Made by a program: the position numbers and the translations under genes. The notes beneath the pieces are model-generated. The model was not told the DNA's origin. It saw only the letters and a program-made list of their open reading frames with translations, and ran no database searches. Shown in pieces: positions 36,025 through 46,520 of a stretch of DNA of 64,000 bases. Numbering within the stretch: the first letter of the stretch is position 1; every line of letters begins with the position of its first letter. The DNA is from Rostratula benghalensis (lineage: Eukaryota; Chordata; Aves; Charadriiformes; Rostratulidae), in assembly GCA_013399305.1 (NCBI GenBank), contig VXAI01000190.1, positions 62,001 through 126,000 on the forward strand, in the 5' to 3' direction.

Positions 36025-38308
36025 AAGATTTATTCTTCCAAACTTACACGACCTACCCAGCTTGTTACAATAAATAAGGAAATTACTTCTTTAAATGACA
36101 TTAGAACCCTAATTTTCAGCATTGTTCAAATGTAGCCAGTTTCCCACTGGTAACTGGTGTGTGTGTCACTGTATGTAGACTGAGACACTCCGTTTTGCTG
36201 TTTTGCTCATATCTTTACTCTTTCTACTTCCATTTGTCTTCTACTGCCACAGGTGAATAACAAACAACCAACAACCTAATGCCAGCCTTTCTCTCTAGAT
36301 GAACACCTCTCACTTCCAAAAAGTACTATAAGATCCATATTAGATCTAAAGTGGTTTGAATTGTAGCCTTAAAGCTGAGCATTTACATTCAAAAGCTTAA
36401 ATTCAGCACCTTCTTTTTGCTTTGTCTGAGCTGGTTATAATGTTTTTCTTAGGATATTGCACTACTTAGGAGTCCTATATCTTACCATCAGACCAGGTTT
36501 ATTAAATCAAACTACATTTACTCATTTATAATTCCATCCCTTTAATCTTTAAAAAATATTTCTCTGAGGCTTTCCTTTGATATCTATCAAAAGGTGTGGT
36601 CTACTCCACTTTAAAAATGGAATAGTGAAATGGATGGTAAGAGCAGGAAGACATAACCATTGTCACTCTATTTCAAGATGAGGGCAGACCTTTCTGGTTA
36701 TTAAGTCAGAGCAAAAGAATAGCTGTTAGAGAGTTTAAATTAAAAAAAATTCTACTTGAATGAATTCCAGTGAAGATAAGAGAAGTACAAATGATATATT
36801 CCATTATAAACCTTGTAATAACTTAAAATTGATTAGTGTTTGAAGACTGATGGATAACTACAAAGCACTACTGTTATAAAGTAAAGTGCAATTCTTGATA
36901 CCATGCAACTGCTTTAAGATCTCTAATTTTTTCCCCTTTTACAATATTCACAGCAGAAATAAAGAGATATCTGTCATTCATGAGAAATGAGTCTAGTTCT
37001 GAAAACGATATTGTTAGTCATGTCAAGTTTTAATAGAAATAGTGAAAGAATGGTTTTGAAATAGGGTGAACCAGGATCAGAAGGAATGGTTCAGACATGC
37101 AAGCACAGGAGGCCTCTATCTGCTTGGAATCTCAATTACAGCAGGTCAGGCAAAGGGAGTTCATCTGCAAACATAAAGCTTAATATGAATATTTTTAGTG
37201 ACATATGGGAGAAAAAGCCCATACAGGTAAAGTACAATTCAGTCATGTGCTCCTGAACAGACTATTTAGTCTCCTTCTTACATTTTTTCTCCAGCTGGAA
37301 TGTAAGAAGAATTTATAGGGCAGGAGTTAGAAATCAGGCCATGAAAAAGATGCACTGACTTTAAAGGATATGGCAGAGCCTCAGAAAAAGTGTGTGATCT
37401 CAAGTTATCTTTCCCCAAAACAATGAGTAAAATGTTACATCACAATAATACAATTTAAAATCCAATTGTTAACTCAAGGTACCTCCATTTAGAAGAGCAA
37501 CCTTTGAATTATGATGTTTTACTAAAGCCAGCACAATTTAGGATGGAACTGGAACTCTTTCATTAGAATCCACTGTCACAAATATGACTAACTTCTTTCT
37601 ATCTTTTATTGTACCAAAGAAATAAATTTAAAAGAATTAAATTATCTTTCTTGTGTTGAATTTTTAGATGGTAGCAAATCCTAACTTCTTTTCTAGGCAT
37701 CTATTAGGATTCAGATAGGTACAAAGATAGTCAGATAGATAGATATGGACAGGCCTCTGACACACAATGTGATGAAAGTGACCATGACAAGTCCTCACAA
37801 GAATCAAAATGTAGCAGGGTAATACACTGTACCTGTTGAAATTATATAAGGATGTGTGGTGACAACACAGCTGCAAGGTCACTGCCTCTTCTAGAACCAC
37901 CATCGCCCATGCAGACTTCAGCTGGAGTTTTCCCTTCTCTGACAATGCAGTTAAGAACGAGTGCTGGTAAGAGAATTGATTTTATTTAAATTTAAGTTTC
38001 CTGGCAGGAAATAAACAAATTCATTCAAGAAGAAAAGTAAATTACCAAAGATTTCTGACTGATTTTTTTGTAAAGCTCTCAGTAACCAATGTGGCCTTGA
38101 CAGATTTCCAATGGAGCTGCGATAATTTGGAGAAGGGCAGAGAAGACTTTGGCTGAGCTCTGAATAGTTACCCTTGATAATTTTCTTTTAGGTGGAAGAT
38201 GACCCAACTGGGAGAGTTTGCATATTCCAACTGAGGCAATGAGGGGTGGGGGTACTTTTTAAAATTTGAAAAAGAGTTTCTTGCATATCAGGTGAAGAGG
38301 TGTCTCTT
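36025..38308. other. Unique AT-rich non-coding DNA
   Basis: No gene was recognised. There is a short AGAT microsatellite at 37732-37746. Nothing else is evident. Confidence 0.6.
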
Positions 38309-38400
38309 GAATCTTCCTGCTCTAGTGGGAGGTGTCCCTGTCCACAGCAGGGAGGGGTGGGACTAAGTATTCTTTAAGGTTCCTTCCAACCCAAACCATT
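38309..38400 (+). mobile_element. CR1 LINE 3' end that became part of a tandem duplication
   Basis: ctgctctagtgggaggtgtc, then gtccacagcagggaggggtg and gttccttccaacccaaacca: a CR1 terminus about 90 bp long. Its attctatg tail has decayed to attctaga. All but the first 19 bp are duplicated in the next 145 bp. Confidence 0.85.
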
Positions 38401-38617
38401 CTAGAGAATGGCTTATAGACTGAGGACTTCAATCTGTGCCATATAAACCTCTCTCAGAAAGAGCCTAAGTGTGGAGGTGTCCCTGTCCACAGCAGGGAGG
38501 GGTGGGACTAAGTATTCTTTAAGGTTCCTTCCAACCCAAACCATTCTAGAGAATGGCTTATAGACTGAGGACTTCAATCTGTGCCATATAAACCTCTCTC
38601 AGAAAGAGCCTAAGTGT
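38328..38617 (+). repeat. Exact 145-bp tandem duplication
   Basis: Copy 1 is 38328-38472 and copy 2 is 38473-38617. I found no difference between them on reading base by base. Each unit has about 73 bp of CR1 tail plus 72 bp of unique flank (gagaatggcttatagactga onward). Breakpoints share short microhomology: agtg followed by gg on both sides. The second CR1 tail (38473-38545) is therefore a duplicate, not a new insertion. Confidence 0.97.
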
Positions 38618-41600
38618 GGTTTGAAGAGTACCTCAGACCTGAAACTCTTCTGCAAGAGTGGACACAGGTGGTGCTGTGCTACTTGGTCTCACAGCCAGAG
38701 AACTGATTTCAGACCTGTTAACTTTGCTAGTGCAGGCGTAGCTTTGAATCACAGTGGAAACTTGATGATGGATCCTTCATGCCTACACAGGAAGGTTTTT
38801 ACCTGTTAGTAACTTATGGGGCTTTCCAAAGTCTAAACCCTAAGGTTCTGGCTCAATGGCCCACTAGCTGAGTAAACCAGCAGTTTAAGACACTAGTAGC
38901 CTAAATTTGTAATGGTAACTGTCTGCCTGCAGTTACCATGCTCCACCTTCAGGGAGTGCAATGTGCCCCAGAACTCCAACCAGTTAGGCATACATCTTGG
39001 CACTTTTCCCAGTTTCCCACTTACTGCTAAACTAATGCACTAACCTTTAGAATTAAATGTCTAGCACGTGTATTTTTCTTCCAGCAGATAGCTTAAACTG
39101 ACACCACAAGATCAGCCAGAGCTCACTTGCCAAGGGACTTGTTTCTTTCAAAGGCAGTGAGAAAGTACCAAGATGCAAAAGGACTTTCAGCACTTTGGAA
39201 AATACCTTTCAACTCCTCTTGGAATTTCCAGTGATCTGTGGTGTAATGGGTACAGTGTATCCCAAGGTGATGATGACAGCATTTGTTTTAAATGTCTTAT
39301 TGTACACATGAACTGCATATTTCACACACAGGCTATTGTGCTGCCATCAATCCCATATTCAGCGTTAAAATAATTTCAAAAGCATGATGGAATAACCTGT
39401 AACCCTAGCTAATAGAATGGTCTTGGGGAAGGACAGTTATGAATGTAGAAATTAAGGCTCTGTTACAGACAGATAACTAATACTTAGTTACATACTACTT
39501 GGAAAAACATCGACAAACTTTTCAGGATCTTTTCAGAAAGCAATTAATTTTCAGCAGAAAGTGATTTTGACAGATGCCATGATACACAGGTAGCAATATA
39601 CACTGGTGAATAATTTAAATGGCAATCTAGACAACCTCCAAATACTTTTGAAAATAGAAACTTTGTACGGAAAAATGTAGAACTTATTTCATTTTTCATT
39701 ATGCATCTTCAAAAATAACAATAATAGTCCTAACATGACCTTAGTGGGAATAAAAAATTGCTTATGGGAAAAATTGTAATTCACTCATTAATTCTAAAGC
39801 CTTGCTGTAATAAATTGAATTACATAACAGACATCAGTTCAGTCTTCCATGGTTTAGTTTCTTGAAGTGTGATGTAATCTTTCTTTTTAAGTGTTTTTGA
39901 ACATGAAGGGGGAAGTTCTTAGGAGTTTAAGGATTTTATACCAGAACGGAGCAAGAGTGTCTCTACTACAGGAGTCTACTTTGAACAGATGCCACCCAGA
40001 AACTTCAATAAGAACACTAACCTTTACATAGTGCATAGAATTCTCCAATTCTGTATCAAGAAAATAAATTTCTTCTTGATTCTAAATGGATATTACTTTA
40101 TTTCCCAAGGTATTAGGCTGATTGATGTTTTGTATTGTTTGGCCTTCCTTGAAGCTTAATTGAAGAGAGAAGACCTATTTATCCCTATTAAACCTGTTTA
40201 TATTCTCATCATAATTAGTCCAGCATCATTCCAGTGTAACTCCTTCAAGATGAATGCATTGCTGTGCCTTTCAGTTGATGTAAATGTGTCTGAAGTCAAG
40301 GGTCCTGATTTGAAACTTTCATCAAGATTTAATCTATCTCTAGAGTGAAGAGAAAATTATATGGAAGTTAATTCCAGCACCAGTGGACATTACATATTTT
40401 TTATTTTGACACACCTTTGGCCTAAAGCATCAGAAAATGGTAAATGGGGAGCATACAGAGAAACAGAAGTGGTAACCAAACAAGGAAGTATGAAAAAGTT
40501 ATCAAGTGTTTGCATAGAAAAGAAGCAAAAAAGAACCATCAGGTAGTTATTAAAACCTGTGCTAAAGTAGCATTAAAACAAAGAAGAGAGAAAGATTTAA
40601 AATAAAAGTGCAGGATGAAGTTAGGGGAATGGCCTGGAAAACATCTTCATTGAAAAAAAGTTCCTTTTGTTGAGAGGAGCACTCTGCAGAGCATAACAAA
40701 TAAGAACATTCATTAAAGAATTTCATTTATTCTACCCTACCTTTGGTTAGTAAAAAGCAAATCTCATATAGTCAGACAGAAATAATTGTCTTGTTCAGGA
40801 GGAGTATTTGTAAACTAAATGTTTGCATCTTAAACACTGTGTTTGCATGAAGACATGAACATTATATACTGACAAGGCAAGAAAAATACTGAATGTCTTA
40901 GAATACTAGAGCAAGTGAAGCTGCCATTCTCCATTACCATACCTACAAGTTATCAGCTGCAACTATCAGGGAGAAGGTGTCAATCAACTCTATTGCAAGG
41001 ATGAAAGAGTAGATGGTACAGTTTAATTTTATTATGGAAATTGATTTGCATCTTTTATATGTCTTGATTGAAATCTTTCCAGGTAATGGCATTGAAGAAT
41101 ACTCATAAAACTGCCATGACTGTGGTAATAACTATTATTATGATCGAATTTAATAATAAAAAAACCTGCCTGCAAGATGGGCAATATGAATAATTCATGT
41201 ACAGTGTTGCTTAAAATGTGATAGAGAGAAAAAGACTTGTAGGAAAATTCTTAATGTATCCAGACAGGGATGATAATTGGTTTTTGCAACTAAATGAGTA
41301 CTTCATGTACAAGACAGCACTAACAAGGCAGGAGAAGAAATTTACACATTGGGGAGACAATTTCATTTATCTGGTTACAGCAGGATAAGTGGAATAAATG
41401 GTTTTCCTTAAAGGAATTGACAGAAAATGCATATCCTGATAATAATTAGTTTTGTTTGCAAGTAGTGAATAACAGAATAGGAAACACAATAGCATCTTTT
41501 CTAGATAGAATAACATATGTACCGTGTGCTTATGTAGGCCTTACTTGTCCTGTTAACCAAACACCTGCAAGCACTGACCAGATCTCTTCCAATGCTGTCT

Positions 41601-42113
41601 TTTAGTTTCAAGCATAAAAAGGAGTCCGGCATATGGAGGACTGTTTCACAGTTGCACTTTATTTAATTTTGTTTTATTTCTTTTAAGTATAGAGCATCAG
41701 ATAAGTGTGTGTTTCCTGCTTTTATTGCCTACCATCTGGTGGGAAAAACATGCAATAGCATAAAAAGAGACAGATGACTAAGAGTATATTTTAGTGGCAG
41801 GGTCTGAAGTTACAGTGAGAAAGAGCTCACCAAGGATGTCAACTTTAGGACCAGAAAGCCATGCAAGGAATCACCTCTCTACCCTTGCCCAAAGGCACTC
41901 ATTAGGTCTGAGAGTTGTCACCTCACTCCTAGATATGACAAGTAGAATTTCTTATATGTGAATGTCTGTGGTGTCTCTCTAGAGCAAGGGAAGCTTGAGA
42001 ATAAGCTAAACTCACAGGTAGCAGTCTGCACCCTCCAGTCTGAGAAGGTAAAGGTGGGTCATTATTTTGTGCTTGCCTGGGTTTCTTCAGTACTGAACAC
42101 ACATCAGGATGAC

Positions 42114-42150
42114 CAACAAAACAAAACAACGAAACCAAACCAAACAAAAC
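42114..42150 (+). repeat. A/C-rich low-complexity tract
   Basis: Repeats of caaaacaa and accaaaccaaacaaaac. Similar tracts lie at 42720-42742, 44713-44736 and 45706-45727, all with the aaacc motif on the plus strand. Confidence 0.8.
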
Positions 42151-45100
42151 TTATTATACAACTGATCAGAAAAGTTTTATGTGTGATAAAATACTTCTGT
42201 GCCAAGAATCTTTCTTCTGGTGTCAATACAGCCTTTTCATAATTGATTTTTTCCTGCTTGATGTTCAGATGTAGGAGCTTCAGCATTTGACTGTCAAATA
42301 ACTGTCCCATTTCTTATTCCTTTCTATTTATAATCAGGGCTAGGCGTACATATGAAAATTCAGAAAGCTGTAAGTGCTTGTATGTAGCAGAGTAGGAGGG
42401 AACATACTGCTCTTTGGACTACATCACCTTCTCAAATTATTAAAAACAAATAAAATCAAAATTCCCCCTGCCAAATGCAAAAGAGAAGCCATTTGCAGTA
42501 ACATACCAACATCAGATAAGTAGCCTGAAGAAACCTTGGGAATTGGATTTAGTCAAAATACTTGTTAATGCATTGTGCTTTACCCATTTCTAATTCTCTC
42601 TTACTTGAACCTGAGATCAATCCTCTCTGTTCTGGCTTGCCACCAGGGTCTCTGATCAATGTTGATAAAACAAAATGACAATAAAGAAGGCTTTGAAAGC
42701 TACTGTGGAGAACTGTGGGAAAAAAACCAAACCAAAACAAAACTGTGTTCTATTGTTATGACAATGGCTTGTGTCTCTGTGTGTTTGTTTATGATGGATT
42801 ACTCGCTATGGAGATTAGATCTAAAGGGAGTTACACTTGAGAAGCTACACAATAATCCAGCTAAGAGACATCTCAACAAGGACTAAAATACAGTAGCCTT
42901 GTTAATATGCCTATGGTTGCTTTGCCAAGATTGAGATCTGGAAATTATAAAGCCCCAGAACCTCTTTATCAGTCAAAAAAAAATCTGCCCCATGAGGTAG
43001 TTTCCAGGATGGCTGGGATAAAAGGTCAGAGCTTGAAAAGCACAAATTGAGTCCTAAGATTTCCATTGGGCCTGAAGGGAATGTTGTCCAGAGGCCAGGG
43101 GAGAGATGAAAACACGTAACTGATAGCTGCAGGTGCCCACTGATGTTTGCCTGGCTCTCGAGTGTGGGCTGCGGGCTGGAGAGCTGTGGAGAGAGGTGGC
43201 TCCACGGGACTGGTTAGGAGTGACAGTCACTGCAGCTGCCAAGCAACCAGCAGGCACTCTGTCATCCTGTGCTATCAGTCCAGGACAGCATAACCCAAAT
43301 AACATCTAGATTCCAGATTGCTGACTTAATGTCCCTGTATACCTGGTTTCAAATCAACAAGTTGCCATAGGGACGATCAAGACAACTAGGAGCCTGCTGC
43401 AGATCTCCTTGGGTGATGGCTCCTTCCAGCTGACACTTTCAGGAGCTTCTCAACAGTAACAACTTCACCCTGGGAAATGCACAAGTACTGTTGAGCAGCT
43501 TCAGTTTCGTGTGTGCATGCTGTGGGTTTTTTATGCACAGCTACAAATCAACTCAAAAGTGTTTTGTGTTGATAATCAGTAATAAATCTGCTCAGCAGAT
43601 TGAGTTATCTAATTTACTAATTTTGTTAAGTGGCTTGTGTGGCCCAAACACAGTGTTTTAAGATGTATCTGATGGTTCTGGCCCTTTTCGCTCAGTTTGA
43701 AGCCCAGAAGGAACTTCACACTTGCTTTCAGGATGCAAATCTCTGCTATCAAAACCATAAGCTTACTCAAGACTTGCTTTTACTGGAAGGAATTCTACAT
43801 TCTTCAAGTAAAGAAGAGATCTGAACAATATCAGGTATTGCATGTTCATTCAAATAAAGAAGTGCTGGATAACTTTCATGAATGAGGTGGACGTACACAG
43901 AAAGCTTTATGGGTGCTTGTGACTTTTCTGTGGTTGAGACTGCGTTTTGCTTAAGCACATTGTAGTAAATAATGGTTATTGTTCCTAAAACACTTAGAGT
44001 ACTATAGTTTGAAGTCAGACTTCAAAATCTTGTTCTCCTTGGCCATTTCTAAATCTCACTATGGAGAAGGCATTCCTGTCTTTCTTGATCACAAACAGAA
44101 GCTGAACATTATGTTGATTCTGCAGTAAAACTCTTTTCATCTTTAATTACATTGGAAATACCAATATCAGAAAAGGCCAAAGTGAGATATCAAAAGATTA
44201 TACATGTTCCACTTCATTAAGACAGCATCCAGAATTGCTGCTTCTGTATGTTATTGAATTGTAGGGATGGACTAGAAGTTTTAGAAATAAAGTCAGCACA
44301 GTTATGTACTATCTGCACAGGTAAAAACATTTCACAGGTAAAACAGAAATGTCTCCTCATGGAGTCGACTAAGTGAACAGTCTGTAGGCTCCACAATTGG
44401 AGCTTTTAAACAGCTATTTATTAACTTGTTTCTTTTTTTTTATTATTTTTTGGGGGGGTGAGGGAACAACCAACCAACCAAAGACACAATGAAAAACTGT
44501 ATGTGGCCTGATCTACAGTTGAAATAGATCAAGTACATCCAATGGAGGTTCTACTTTCCATAGAGGAGTCTTATTCATATGGATCTTAATATTTAATACT
44601 ATAGAGATACACTTGCAAAAGTTACCAGGAAAATATTGTAGCTAAAAACAAATGCATTTACCTGATGTAATCATTAAGGTGAGTAGCAAAAGAATGTCTT
44701 CTATGTTTTCTTAAAACCAAACCAAAAAAACCCCAACCACAATTATTGCAGCAAGAAGCATTTATTATGGCTAACACAGACTTATTTTATACCAAAGTTG
44801 TGTGGCAGAAAAGAAAGCTTTGATGAAACATGGAAATGCAGAACAGCTTCCCTGACACCAGCAATAGGCAGAGCAGGTCAATGGGAGCTGCTCAGGGCAA
44901 GTGTTTGAGATCATCTGTTGGAAATGGATAACATGAAGAGACTCATAGGATTATATGTAACTATGACAGTAAATTAAATTTCTGTAAATTAGCCATGTCC
45001 AAATTTAAGAATAGAATTTGTGTAGCAGATTTTGCAGCCTTCATAAATATTTCACAATGAGAGGGAATACATTTGAGGAAAATTGACACTCTTAGGTTTC

Positions 45101-45690
45101 TGTACTGACTTGTTGATAGAAAACATGGAAATATGATTCAGGTAGCCAAGTATTGTTAGTTTTCCATTTCCACTGAGAAAAATAACTTGCATTGCTTGTG
45201 AATCCACTATAAATTAGGATGAATGTTACTTCTGCTCACATTCTCTGCCTCCTGACATGCACTTTAAAGTATGTTTCCCTTACAGATCAAATCTGAATCC
45301 CATGAAAAATGGGGAGGACAGTTCTTATTGGAAAGCCAAACAGTGTTGTTTGTGCTATGAGAAAAAACTTCCAGGTCATGAGGTTTTCTCTGACGTGCCA
45401 AGGGTTTGCAGGAAGGAGAAAGTCATGGGCAGTCACCCTGTTTCTTTCCAAAGGTCCACAGATGAAATTCAGTACATTGTTCTGTCCTTTGTTCTCAGCT
45501 TTCAAACTCTTTTAATGTTTCAGAGAAGGGCAAGATGTTCTCTACAGAAGAGAGAGACATGGATGTTATCTCAGATTAGATGCTGTAGGACAGTTGTTCT
45601 TTGGCAATGGGTTAATGGTCTCGTTTCATACCACTGGACATTTCCCACATTGTAAGTTACTACACACACAGCTTCAGTCTGGGGAAGCTG

Positions 45691-45727
45691 AAAAAAAAAA
45701 AAAAGAAAAAAAACCAAACCCAAAACT
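45691..45727 (+). repeat. A14 run with aaacc tail
   Basis: Fourteen A, one g, eight A, then ccaaacccaaaac. No element ending here can be recognised upstream. Confidence 0.85.
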
Positions 45728-46015
45728 GAAGTGAACCTTTTTCCATTCAGAAATGCCATTTCTTTGTAACCAATATGTACTACAAACAAATACAGAACAG
45801 ATGAAAGAAGCCAACATGGAAAGAGAAACTATGGGAATCCAGCAAGATGGGAGAATGACACAAGCTTAAAAGAGGAATTTAAACCCTGGCAGTTAAGGAA
45901 GGAGTTGGGGAAGGAATAAGGGGCTGGGCAGGAATGAAATAATTGTTTGCTTTCTGTCAAAGAATATGGAAGATCTTATCCTCATGCCAGATGGGGATGA
46001 GAAGAAATACAAACA

Positions 46016-46027
46016 ATATATATATAT
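46016..46027. repeat. Short AT dinucleotide microsatellite
   Basis: Six AT units. Short enough to be stable in most lineages. Confidence 0.85.
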
Positions 46028-46319
46028 TCAATGTATCTCACATAGCCTTTTTTGCATCAGACAAATTTGTATCTATGAGATGATTGACAGTACAGAACCT
46101 GAAAGCAAAACAAATGAGCACACTTGGGTGGGTCATTAGCTAAAAGAGATAGATCCTGGAATCTCTTCAGCTCAAAACCACAGGTCTGTATTGTCCAAGC
46201 TAAAAAAAATCCTTCCTCTATCAGAGTCATCAACTGCTGAACCCTTGCATGAATGCCTAGGAATGAGTTTAAGTTACTTGTGAACGCATATAAAACACAT
46301 GTGTGGTCTGCTTTGAAGT

Positions 46320-46520
46320 GTCAATGCCTTAGATTTAATATGCTAATAATTTATGCATAAAACACAGGTTTGCATTGAAGGAAAAATCCAATATTGTCAG
46401 TTTCCATGACAACCAATGTGCTAGCAGATTACATTGTCTCACATCAGATGGTTGCCAAGGTTGTGACCTATTTCATAGTTCTGATCATTTTGTTTGAAGA
46501 ATTTGGAAGTGCTACCTGTA
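46320..46520. promoter_or_regulatory. Candidate regulatory element with RFX X-box-like and CCAAT motifs
   Basis: gtttccatgacaacc (46400-46414) fits the RFX X-box pattern of two half-sites (gttncc and ggyaac-like) separated by two bases. It runs directly into CCAAT at 46413-46417. A second half-site, ggttgccaagg, lies at 46450-46460. Upstream is an AT-rich octamer/homeobox-like stretch (taatttatgcataaa, about 46348). Such clustering is typical of conserved enhancers or ciliary or MHC class II-type promoters, but no transcript start is visible. Conservation cannot be judged here. Confidence 0.3.

Larger units (their letters stand above)
38618..46319. other. Long unique non-coding stretch with A/C-rich tracts
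   Basis: About 7.7 kb without a recognised gene or CR1. A/C-rich tracts of aaacc type occur at 42114-42150, 42720-42742, 44713-44736 and 45691-45727. 43070-43290 is GC-richer than average. 44433-44458 combines T and G homopolymers ending in G7. The longest open frame (45257-45655, plus) has no known domain. Confidence 0.6.

Noticed and set aside
38473..38545. Second CR1 tail as an independent insertion
   Set aside because: Its flank is identical to that of the first tail, so it arose by the 145-bp duplication.
43054..43305. 83-codon minus-strand frame in a GC-richer patch
   Set aside because: No known domain or splice context; open frames lengthen in GC-rich DNA because stop codons are AT-rich.
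45257..45655. 132-codon plus-strand open frame with a Cys-containing segment
   Set aside because: It is the longest frame in the window but has no recognised domain, and overlapping frames on both strands are equally open. In 64 kb a frame of this length is within chance expectation. A tttcccttacag acceptor-like string precedes part of it, which is not enough.
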